From assembly GCA_021203425.1 (NCBI GenBank), contig JAJQBF010000133.1, positions 1 to 7,653 on the forward strand: DNA of 7,653 bases, given 5' to 3'. Below are positions 1 to 6,505 of the stretch, one piece after another. The notes under the pieces are model-generated. The model was not told where the DNA came from. It searched no databases and worked only from the letters and a program-made list of their open reading frames with translations. The position numbers and the translations under genes are program-made. Source of the stretch: Clostridiales bacterium (GTDB taxonomy: Bacteria; Bacillota; Clostridia; Lachnospirales; CAG-274). Within the stretch, counting starts at the first letter, position 1, and each line of letters starts with the position of its first letter.

Positions 1-54
1 ATATTTGGTTTTGAAGGGGAAAATAGGATTTGTAAAAAAATTATGGTGAGGTGA
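1..54 (+). CDS. Possible 3' tail of an upstream gene (partial)
   Basis: From the left edge a frame is open for 17 codons and ends in TGA at 52-54, inside the ribosome binding site of the thioredoxin-like gene and 4 bases before its start. A second frame is open from base 2 to a TGA at 47-49. Either could be the end of a gene co-transcribed with the thioredoxin gene, since stops placed inside the next gene's ribosome binding site are common in operons. The tail is too short to recognise a family in either frame, and it may simply be untranslated leader. Confidence 0.25.
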   Translation: MFGFEGENRICKKIMVR

Positions 55-58
55 AAAT

Positions 59-373
59 ATGCTGAATATCGATGATAACAGCTTTGATGAGGAAATTATA
101 GAAGGAGCAGAGCCCTGCTTGGTAGAATTTTATTCTTCAAGCTGTCTGCCCTGCCACCGTATGGAGCCTATTATGGCGGAGCTTTCCGAAGAAAACGGCG
201 ACATAAAGGTTGCAAAAATAAATATTGCTCAAGGGGAAAAAACCGTTTCGGAATACGGGGTTATGGCATCTCCCACATTTTTGTTTTTTAAAAAAGGCAG
301 AGAGGTCGGGCGGCTTGTGGGCTTTATGGAAAAAAGTGATTTGGAGAGGGCTGTTGACGAGGTGTTATTCTGA
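59..373 (+). CDS. Thioredoxin-family protein with atypical SSCLPC active site
   Basis: This is a single-domain thioredoxin fold of 104 residues, the usual length of a cytoplasmic thioredoxin (about 105), with no signal peptide or membrane segment. The redox pair is C29-L-P-C32, where the classical site is WCGPC; Ser28 replaces the Trp and Leu30 the Gly. Glu23 stands where most thioredoxins have the buried Asp. The cis-proline is visible as P72 in A-S-P-T, followed by a hydrophobic strand and the K-K-G-R-E-V-G-R-L-V-G turn typical of the family. Cys20 is an extra cysteine. The start ATG has a GAGGTG ribosome binding site at 49-54. A thiol-disulfide exchange role is inferred from the family; the partner and substrate are unknown, and the altered active site argues that this is a paralogue rather than the main TrxA. 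It is the only complete plus-strand gene, and its last 9 bases overlap the end of comEC tail to tail. Confidence 0.9.
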   Translation: MLNIDDNSFDEEIIEGAEPCLVEFYSSSCLPCHRMEPIMAELSEENGDIKVAKINIAQGEKTVSEYGVMASPTFLFFKKGREVGRLVGFMEKSDLERAVDEVLF

Positions 374-2669
374 AAGAAGAGTTTCGATTTTCAGTCTGCC
401 TTTTTTCGGAGTTATTATAACAGCTCCTCTTGTGTTTGTAGCAAGATAGGGTATATCAAACTCATCGAAGGTATCGATTGTTTTCTGATTGGGAAAACCG
501 TAGATGTTGTTTTTGCCGCAGGAAATTACGGCAAGAGAAGGGGGAAACGGCGGCAATAAACTCCTCAGAGGAAGAATATTTTGAACCGTGGTGGGCTGTT
601 TTTATTACGTCAGCGGAAATATCGCTGCCTGATTTTACAATTTCAGACTCTGCGGCGGAGGTAATGTCTCCCGTAAAAAGAAAACCGGTGCCGTTAAGGC
701 TCAGGTTAAGAACCATACTCGTATCGTTTATATCGGTTATTTCTTCCGAAACTTCCGAAAAAGGATATACACAGCGGAAAGCGGAATTTTTGCCGAAATT
801 TACAGTATCACCGGCGGAAAGGTAGGTTATGGGAATATTACAGGCGGCAGCTTTTTCAGTCAGGAGAGTATAAAGTTCGGAGGAATAGTTTCCCTTTGGC
901 AAAAATATTTCGCCTATTTCTATATTGCCGATTAATTCGTATACACCTTTCATATGGTCATTGTCGATGTGGCTTATGAAGGCATAGTCAACCCTTGTTT
1001 TACCCATATAGTTAAGATAGGGCAGAATTGTATATGTACCCTCGTCCTTTTCGTCCGGCTCGTCTTTTGTTCCTCCGCCGTCCGAAACGAAGGTTTTTCC
1101 CTCGGCAAAGCCCACAACTCCGTCGCCTTGACCCACATAGAGAAAAGCAATTCTGTCTTTGTTTATTTCGGCTGTGTGGGTGATAACCCCCAAGATCAGG
1201 GCGGCAGCGGCGGCAGTTAATACAGCCTTGTTTTTATAGGATATTGCCGTCTTCAAAGCAATTATGAAAATTATGTAAAGTGCGGCAAAGGCGATAACGG
1301 GTCTTCCCGTTGTTATTGTGCAGTAGGGAAGGGCGGTTACTGCACTTGCCGTAATTTTGTAGAAATTTAATATAAGCTGGGCAGTGTATGCAAAAACAAC
1401 ATAAATTTTGATGTTTAAGACATAAAACAAAATCGAAAGGGCACTGCTTAATATAACTGTAAACATAAGAGGCAGAACAACAAGGTTTGAAATAATGTCA
1501 TAAACGGTAATGCTGTAGAAAAACCACATATTTATAAGCTTTGATATAATGACGGCACTTGTGCTTGCGCCTATGGAATCGGCCGCAAATCTCTGGGGCT
1601 TTGTGGAAGTTCCTATAACCTTTTTAAAACAGTCAGAAAAAGGCTTTGCAAAGAGAGCAAGACCGAAAACGGAGCTGTAGGAGTAGAGAAAGCCGCAGTC
1701 ACGGAGATACATAGGGTTTACGGCAAGAATTATAAAAGCTGAAAATGAAATCGAGGAAATAAGGTCATAGCGGCGGTTTATAATACGGCTTATTAAAAGA
1801 ATACTCATCATTATAACTGCCCTTACTACGGAAGGGCTTAAGCCCGTAAAGAGGGCATAGGAAAAAAGCATAAGTATAATTATTATGCTGTGGGAAGGTT
1901 TTCTGAAAAGTAACATAAGTGCAGTGGCAATAAGTGAAATATGAAGACCGGAAATGGCAAGAACGTGATAAATACCGGCGTTTTTGTAAAGCAGTTTTAT
2001 TTCGTCGGAAAGATAGGCTTTGTCTCCTAAAAGCATAGCCTTTAAAATACCCGAATTTTCGGCTGTATACATATTGTCTATGGCGGTGCCTGCTTTTCTT
2101 CTTAAAAGACTCATATAATATGGCAGATTGTGGTTTGAGGAAATATAGCTTATGTCTCCGTCATACATTTTATAGTTTATTCCTCTGCATCTGTAATATT
2201 GAATTTCGTCAAAGTCGCTTGGGTTGTATTTGGGGTTTAAATTATTAAGCTTTCCCGTTAAACTTACTGTGTCGCTTACGGAAAAAGTCTGTGTTTCATC
2301 TGTATAGCATATTATTTTGACAGGCTCGGAAGATTTGCCGAATTCGCCGAAATTGTCGGTTTTAATTGTAAGGCTGTTGTCTGAGATATCTGTGATTTTC
2401 CCTTCCGCCCTAATTGTTGTGCGGCTTTCCGCCAAGCCGTCGCAAAGGGCATTGAAGTTGTTTGTTTTATTATAGGAAAGTATAAAGCCCAGAACGAAAA
2501 GACAGGGCGGGGCTGTAAATGTTTTTATTTTGAAAAAGAAGAGAAAAATTAAGCCCAAAGAAAAAACAAAGAGAGAAACAGTGAAAAACCACACAGGGGT
2601 TAAGGAAAGAGAACCCCATATTATTCCCAGAATAAAAAATGTCAGAAATACGGGCATAGGTCTTTTCAT
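365..2669 (-). pseudogene. comEC: ComEC/Rec2 DNA-uptake channel, reading frame broken near the 3' end
   Basis: ComEC is the inner-membrane channel that brings single-stranded DNA into the cell during natural transformation. Translation starts at ATG 2669 behind AAGGAG and runs 735 residues to a TGA at 462-464. Visible parts are N-terminal membrane segments (about 8-65), a soluble OB-fold-like region (about 85-180), the Competence domain with the signature L-L-G-D-K...N-A-G-I-Y-H-V-L-A-I-S-G-L-H (about 212-243) and many further helices to about 495, then a metallo-beta-lactamase-like domain from about 505. That domain has H567-x-D-x-D-H572, F-T-G-D668 and H693-H694-G-S-K. After S709-P710 the frame goes wrong: the expected family ending (S-L-A-V-I-S-C-G-K-N-N-I-Y-G) continues in the next frame to TAA at 365-367. 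One surplus base in the G5 run at 540-544 explains this exactly. The repaired protein would be 767 residues, close to the roughly 776 of Bacillus ComEC. In the uncorrected frame the last 25 residues are nonsense and the end of the lactamase-like domain is lost. The break may be an assembly error or a real mutation. Confidence 0.92.
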
Positions 2670-2689
2670 TGCTTTTCTCCTTGTTATAG

Positions 2690-2748
2690 AGTGTATAGTG
2701 GTCAGTTTAAAGTGTACAGTGGTATAGTTATTTTATATAAGTGGTCAG
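2690..2748. repeat. Short degenerate direct repeats in the FAH-comEC gap
   Basis: The 58-base spacer between the FAH stop and the comEC start contains AGTGTATAGTGGT at 2690-2702 and AGTGTACAGTGGT at 2711-2723, with 12 of 13 positions identical and a 21-base period. It also contains AGTGGTCAG at 2697-2705 and again at 2740-2748, the second copy lying inside the last codons of the FAH gene. This is the only sizeable intergenic spacer among the minus-strand genes. No stem-loop terminator is apparent in it. The repeats could be protein-binding sites in the comEC leader or a remnant of a low-complexity spacer array; the sequence does not distinguish these. Confidence 0.5.
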
Positions 2749-3599
2749 CTTACCGATTTTTTCTATTTTGCAGTCTACAACATCTCCCTTACTTAAGAAT
2801 TTAGGGGGATTAAAACCCATTCCCACTCCGGCAGGGGTTCCCGTTGAAATAATAGTTCCTGCTTTAAGAAGAGCATAGCTGCTTAATTCTTCTATTATAT
2901 AATCGGGTTTGAAAATCATAAGGTCGGCAGAACTGTTTTGGCGAATTTCGCCGTTTACCTTTGAGCTGATTTTAAGCTTGTCGTTTATATGTATTTCGTC
3001 TTTTGTGACTATACAAGACCCCATAGGGCAGAAACCTGTGAGGCTTTTACCCATATACCACTGTTTATGGCGCATTTGTATATCTCTTGCGCTTATATCG
3101 TTTAAAATAGTATAGCCGAAAATATAGTTTTCTGCGTCTTCGGCTTTTACGTTGTAAGCGTCTCTTCCTATGATTACAGCCAGTTCCGCCTCATAGTCAA
3201 GACGGCTTGTTATTTTAAGGTCTATTGAGCCGTTATGAGGGAGAGCTTCGTTTACTCTTTTTGAAAATAGACAGGATATTCTCTGTCGCCTTCATATTTT
3301 TCTAACTTGTAGCGTGCTGACTCCTTTGCGTGCTTCGTATAGTTTACCCCAAGACAGATTATGTCCTGTTTGGGAACGGGAATCGGCGCAAGGAGCTTAA
3401 CATTACTAACAGGTATTTTTTCGGAAACTCTGTCGGTGTCGGCAGCTTTCACAAGGTCTTCCGAAGTGATTTCGGAAATAAGCTCATTCATAGAAGAGCT
3501 TTTTATACCGAACTGTGACAGAGGGTAAACCTCCCTTTCATTTTCCGAAAGAATGGCAATAATTTCGATGCTGTTATATATACAGGTTATTAATTTCAT
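2728..3599 (-). pseudogene. Fumarylacetoacetate hydrolase (FAH) family enzyme, frameshifted in the middle
   Basis: FAH-fold enzymes are cytoplasmic, Mg/Mn-dependent hydrolases, isomerases or decarboxylases acting on 2-oxo and 1,3-dicarbonyl acids such as acylpyruvates, oxaloacetate or 2-hydroxyhepta-2,4-diene-1,7-dioate. The gene starts at ATG 3599 behind AGAGGA and is open for 115 codons, reaching a TAA at 3252-3254. In the neighbouring frame the protein resumes without loss (K-R-V-N-E-A-L-P-H-N-G) and runs to TAA at 2728. Restoring one base at 3258-3267 gives 290 residues, normal for the family. Visible landmarks are G-V-N-Y-T-K-H90-A-K-E93 (the lid His-Glu pair), D-Y-E137-A-E139-L-A and G-Y-T-I-L-N-D168-I-S-A-R-D (metal ligands E, E, D), then K-S-L-T-G-F-C-P-M-G and S-T-G-T-P-A-G-V-G-M-G. 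All family residues are present across the two pieces, which suggests a recent break or a sequencing error. Substrate cannot be assigned. The start lies 12 bases after the GNAT stop, so the two genes are probably translationally coupled. Confidence 0.9.
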
Positions 3600-3611
3600 A
3601 TAGTTTTCCTC

Positions 3612-4103
3612 TTACAGTACTAAGTAGAGTGGTATAATGTCTTCGTAGGTTCCGTTTTTAAGGAGAAACCCTCCGGGAATTGTTCCGAGCTGTGTAAAGC
3701 CCAGTTTTTTATAGAGAGCAAGGGCGTTTTTGTTTGAGGTCACAACGGCATTAAACTGTAATATTTTAAAGCCCTTTTCAGGCGCCGTTTTAATACAGTG
3801 TTTTACAAGACTTTCACCTATGCCGTGTCCTCTGTATGCTGATTTAACGGCATAGCTTGCGTTGCATATATGACCGCAGCGCCCCTCGTTGTTGGGGTGG
3901 AGAATATATAAGCCTACAGCCTCGCCTGTGTCTTTATCAAAGGCTATGCCTGTGTAGCTTTGGCTTTTGAAAAAGGCTGTTCCCGTTTCGGCGGTTAAAT
4001 CGTCAAGCTGGGGAAAGGCAAGCCCGTCGTCTACAACTTCGTTCCAAATTTCAATTGCCGAGGTGATGTCCTTTTCGGTAAATTCCTTAATTACAATGTT
4101 CAT
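3612..4103 (-). CDS. GNAT-family N-acetyltransferase
   Basis: This is a complete GNAT-fold acetyltransferase of 163 residues that transfers an acetyl group from acetyl-CoA to an amine. After the N-terminal strand M-N-I-V-I-K-E-F and the first helix with an E-I-W-N-E motif, the acetyl-CoA pyrophosphate loop (motif A) is seen as Y-R-G-H-G-I-G-E-S-L. It is followed by the motif-B region N-A-V-V-T-S-N-K-N-A-L-A-L-Y-K-K-L-G-F, both diagnostic of the superfamily. The acceptor is unknown; small molecule, antibiotic or protein targets are all possible. Start choice: an upstream in-frame ATG at 4115 directly abuts the AGAGGA ribosome binding site and cannot use it well, so I prefer the ATG at 4103, 12 bases further on; the longer form would add four residues. 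The gene lies 38 bases after the GerMN gene and 12 bases before the FAH gene, whose ribosome binding site begins right after this gene's TAA. Confidence 0.88.
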   Translation of the reverse strand: MNIVIKEFTEKDITSAIEIWNEVVDDGLAFPQLDDLTAETGTAFFKSQSYTGIAFDKDTGEAVGLYILHPNNEGRCGHICNASYAVKSAYRGHGIGESLVKHCIKTAPEKGFKILQFNAVVTSNKNALALYKKLGFTQLGTIPGGFLLKNGTYEDIIPLYLVL

Positions 4104-4141
4104 AATAATAATCATTCCTCTTTTATTTTTTGATTTATTGT

Positions 4142-5077
4142 TTATTGTGTTTGAATTATAAGGCTTTCGTTTCGCTCAAGCTCTGTTGAAATATCCACTT
4201 CGCCTGTGTTTTCAGTTACCTTCTGACCTTCAATATAGAACTGTACGGCATTAACGGAGTCAAGCCCTGTCAGAGAGTCTACAATTGAGTAAACCTGAAG
4301 AGTTGTTAAGCCTTCGCCGTTTGTTTTGTTGAGGAAGGCCGAAGACAGGTTTACATAGCAGATTCCGTTTTCCGTGGTTGTGTTTATGAGTTTTGTGCCC
4401 GAAGGTATGGTCGAAACAAGGCCTGAGCTTTCAGGACCTCCCAACAGAAGTTCCACAAGCTGATATTCTATATCAAGACTTTGTTTAACCTCTAAGAGCC
4501 GCTGTTCACCCCTTAAGTGGGTAAGTGTACTGTCGGCAAAGTAGAGGGTTATGGTTTGATAGTTGATTTTTTCGGAGGCTATATCAGGGTTCAGCAGAAC
4601 ATTTTTCCTGTTCAGAGGAGTTTCGCTTACGGCTGTTTCTCCGGAAGTTATGACAACATCGTCTATAAAGCCCAAGGCGGTAAGAGTGTAGACAAGAGAG
4701 CTTTTTATAAACAGTCTGTCAACAGCCGACTCCGAAAAAAAGTCGGCAGATAAATCCACATAGGCGGTTTTTTTGTTTTCATCTACATGGGCACTTATAA
4801 TTTCTACATTGTCAAAAGTTTTAACAAGAGAAGTATTTGCCCTCGGACCGTTTTGAAGTTCAGTAAGAACTGCATCAAAAAGCTCGGCATTTGTTGTACT
4901 GTCTGTATGGGGTATGGTTCTTGCTTCCAAGTCAAGGTTGTTTCCGGCAATATTTTTATAATAGAGGGAAACGGTAAAATCCTTTCCCGTTCTTGAAAAT
5001 ATAAGCAGGAAACCTATTAAAGCAATCAGAAACAAGAGTACTGTGGCAAAAATGATGTAAAGTCTTCTTTTTTTCAT
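4142..5077 (-). CDS. Membrane-anchored protein with two GerMN domains
   Basis: The 311-residue product has a basic N-terminus (M-K-K-R-R) and one hydrophobic segment (about 7-27), with no lipobox cysteine, so I predict an uncleaved membrane anchor with the rest outside the cell. Two tandem copies of a GerMN-like domain follow. The first spans about 34-155 and contains F-D-A-V-L-T-E-L-Q-N-G-P and T-A-Y-V-D-L-S-A-D-F. The second spans about 173-290 and contains L-V-E-L-L-L-G-G-P, I-P-S-G-T-K-L and C-Y-V-N-L-S-S-A-F. GerMN domains are known from the spore germination protein GerM and from actinobacterial LpqB; their biochemical role is not settled. The start ATG overlaps the kinase stop (ATGA, 5074-5077) with AAGGAGG 7 bases upstream, inside the kinase's last codons, so the two proteins should be made together. 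I infer an extracellular accessory or modulator of the adjacent sensor kinase; a sporulation or cell-wall role is the alternative. Confidence 0.87.
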   Translation of the reverse strand: MKKRRLYIIFATVLLFLIALIGFLLIFSRTGKDFTVSLYYKNIAGNNLDLEARTIPHTDSTTNAELFDAVLTELQNGPRANTSLVKTFDNVEIISAHVDENKKTAYVDLSADFFSESAVDRLFIKSSLVYTLTALGFIDDVVITSGETAVSETPLNRKNVLLNPDIASEKINYQTITLYFADSTLTHLRGEQRLLEVKQSLDIEYQLVELLLGGPESSGLVSTIPSGTKLINTTTENGICYVNLSSAFLNKTNGEGLTTLQVYSIVDSLTGLDSVNAVQFYIEGQKVTENTGEVDISTELERNESLIIQTQ

Positions 5078-6465
5078 TTATTGTCCTCCTTGTTTTGCTT
5101 AACGGGAAGTCTGACTATGAAGGTTGCTCCGCTGCCTTCCTTGCTTATTACCTTTATGCTGCCGTTGTGGAGAAGAACGGTTGAATGGGTTATGGCAAGA
5201 CCTAAACCTGTTCCGCCGGTTTCTCTGTCACGGGTTTTGTCTGTGCGGTAGAAACGGTTGAAAATTTTAGGCTGTTCTTCTTTGCTTATGCCTATGCCCG
5301 TATCGGCAACGGATATATAAGCGTTTTGATGGTCATTTTCAAGGGTAACCTTTACTACTCCCTCGGGAGGAGTATATTTTATGGCGTTATCTATAAGATT
5401 TGATATGGCAAGAAACAGCTTTGTTTCGTCGGCTTCTATTATAACGTCCTTGTCAGCCTCAAGAGTAAGCTCAATATCCTTAACCTTTGCAAGGGGATAA
5501 AGAGTTTTCATAATACTAATGAGCACCTTTCTCAGATTTGTGTCTTTAAGGTTAATTCCCGCCTCTCTGTTGTCAAGCTTAACGAGGGAGAGAAGATCGT
5601 TTATTATGTTTGTCATTCTGTCTATTTCCGAGTTTATATCCTGTAAAAATTCTTTATACATTTCCTCCGGAGCAGTGTCCTGAAGGAGAATTGACTCGCT
5701 TAAAACCTTAATGGAGCTTAAGGGGGTTTTAAGCTCATGAGATACGTTTGAAACAAACTCGGAACGGGAGCTGTCGTCAGACTCAAGCTTTTCCGCCATT
5801 ATGTTTATGGCATTTCCCAAAACACCTATTTCGTTTTTATTTTTGACGTTAACTCTTTCTCTTAAGTCGCCGTCGGCGATTTTCCTTATAGAGTCTACAA
5901 GACGGCTTAAGGGTCTTATAATGTGGCTTGAGGTTATATAAACTATAATGGCTATAACTATGCTTATTATTATTGTAAGTATAAACCAGTCGTGGCTTAA
6001 AGAGGCAAGAAGGTCATAAACTTCGTTAAAGCCGTAAACCAGAAGTATTGCTCCCGAGGTTTCTCCGTTATTTCCGTCAATAGCGGCGGAGGCATATATT
6101 TTTCCTACATTTTCGTGAAGATTTGCCGCTGCTGTTCCCTGAAGGGCATCGAGAACCTCGGGTATAATAAGAATTTTTCCCGTTTCCGCTCTGTTTGTGT
6201 CAGCAATAACCTGAGAATCGGCATTAAGGGCGATTATTCTGGCTGTCAGTTCCACGCTTTTTTCGTCTAAATCGTTCAGAAATTTAGCCGAAAGAGACGG
6301 GTCTGTAAGATAGTTGCTTGTTTTTATTGTTCCTGCCAGCTTATTTGCCTGATAGAGAAGATTTTGTTCGTTTCTTCCTTCGAAATAATTTTCAAGAACA
6401 ACATTCATTGTTGCTGAAAATATAACAAGGGGAACAAAGCTGATTACAAAATAGAGGAAAAACAA
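5074..6465 (-). CDS. Sensor histidine kinase (HAMP-HisKA-HATPase, EnvZ/WalK type)
   Basis: This is a membrane sensor kinase that phosphorylates the adjacent response regulator. Numbered from the TTG at 6465, it has a first membrane segment (about 2-18), an extracytoplasmic sensing region of about 140 residues without a family I can name, and a second membrane segment (about 161-178). A HAMP linker follows (about 178-230), then the HisKA H-box V-S-H243-E-L-K-T-P-L and the ATPase domain with N-box N356-L-I-D-N360, G1 D388-T-G-I-G-I and G2 G-G-T-G-L-G-L-A (417-424). All catalytic motifs are intact. The N-terminus is doubtful. The TTG has no well-spaced ribosome binding site, and the same frame continues upstream as a basic, kinase-like start (C-L-K-W-K before F-F-L-Y-F). 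The best signal, AAGGA at 6497-6501 plus ATG at 6490, is one base out of frame. Removing one G gives 471 residues starting M-Y-N-C-L-K-W-K. The stop overlaps the GerMN start. Confidence 0.92.
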   Translation of the reverse strand: MFFLYFVISFVPLVIFSATMNVVLENYFEGRNEQNLLYQANKLAGTIKTSNYLTDPSLSAKFLNDLDEKSVELTARIIALNADSQVIADTNRAETGKILIIPEVLDALQGTAAANLHENVGKIYASAAIDGNNGETSGAILLVYGFNEVYDLLASLSHDWFILTIIISIVIAIIVYITSSHIIRPLSRLVDSIRKIADGDLRERVNVKNKNEIGVLGNAINIMAEKLESDDSSRSEFVSNVSHELKTPLSSIKVLSESILLQDTAPEEMYKEFLQDINSEIDRMTNIINDLLSLVKLDNREAGINLKDTNLRKVLISIMKTLYPLAKVKDIELTLEADKDVIIEADETKLFLAISNLIDNAIKYTPPEGVVKVTLENDHQNAYISVADTGIGISKEEQPKIFNRFYRTDKTRDRETGGTGLGLAITHSTVLLHNGSIKVISKEGSGATFIVRLPVKQNKEDNK

Positions 6466-6487
6466 CTTCCATTTTAAACAGTTATAC

Positions 6488-6501
6488 CATTTCAGTTCCT
6501 T
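6488..6501 (-). promoter_or_regulatory. Ribosome binding site and ATG that lead to an immediate stop, upstream of the kinase
   Basis: Reading the minus strand, AAGGA (6501-6497) is followed after 6 bases by ATG (6490-6488). That is ideal spacing, 15 bases past the response-regulator stop, exactly where a kinase start is expected. The frame it opens reads ATG GTA TAA and stops at once. The kinase frame is reached if one of the two Gs at 6487-6488 is absent. I take this as the genuine start site with an apparent one-base insertion. If the sequence is right, the kinase must start at a weaker non-ATG codon. Confidence 0.55.
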
Positions 6502-6505
6502 AGAT

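Noticed and set aside
370..406. CTGAAA/TTTCAG inverted repeat followed by T6 just after the thioredoxin stop, as a possible terminator
   Set aside because: The stem is only six AT-rich pairs with a 13-base loop, and the T run starts six bases later. It also lies within comEC coding sequence, so it is likely chance.
365..556. Separate 63-codon minus-strand gene
   Set aside because: Its residues from the seventh onward are the expected end of ComEC (G-K-N-N-x-Y-G motif), so it is the displaced 3' end of comEC and not an independent gene.
478..825. 115-codon plus-strand open frame opposite comEC
   Set aside because: It mirrors a well-conserved ComEC lactamase-like region, has no ribosome binding site of note, and its translation is low-complexity and rich in Arg and Ser with no recognisable domain.
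2670..2727. A dedicated promoter for comEC on the minus strand
   Set aside because: TATAAC occurs next to the comEC ribosome binding site, but a start from it would fall inside that site, and I find no convincing -35 partner for other TA-rich hexamers.
2728..3075. Separate small FAH-like gene starting at the internal ATG 3075
   Set aside because: The same frame continues upstream with conserved FAH residues to about 3257, and the ATG codes for an internal Met. There is no ribosome binding site in front of it.
4101..4115. ATG at 4115 as the GNAT start
   Set aside because: It directly abuts the AGAGGA ribosome binding site, leaving no spacing. The ATG at 4103 fits better and matches where GNAT proteins normally begin.
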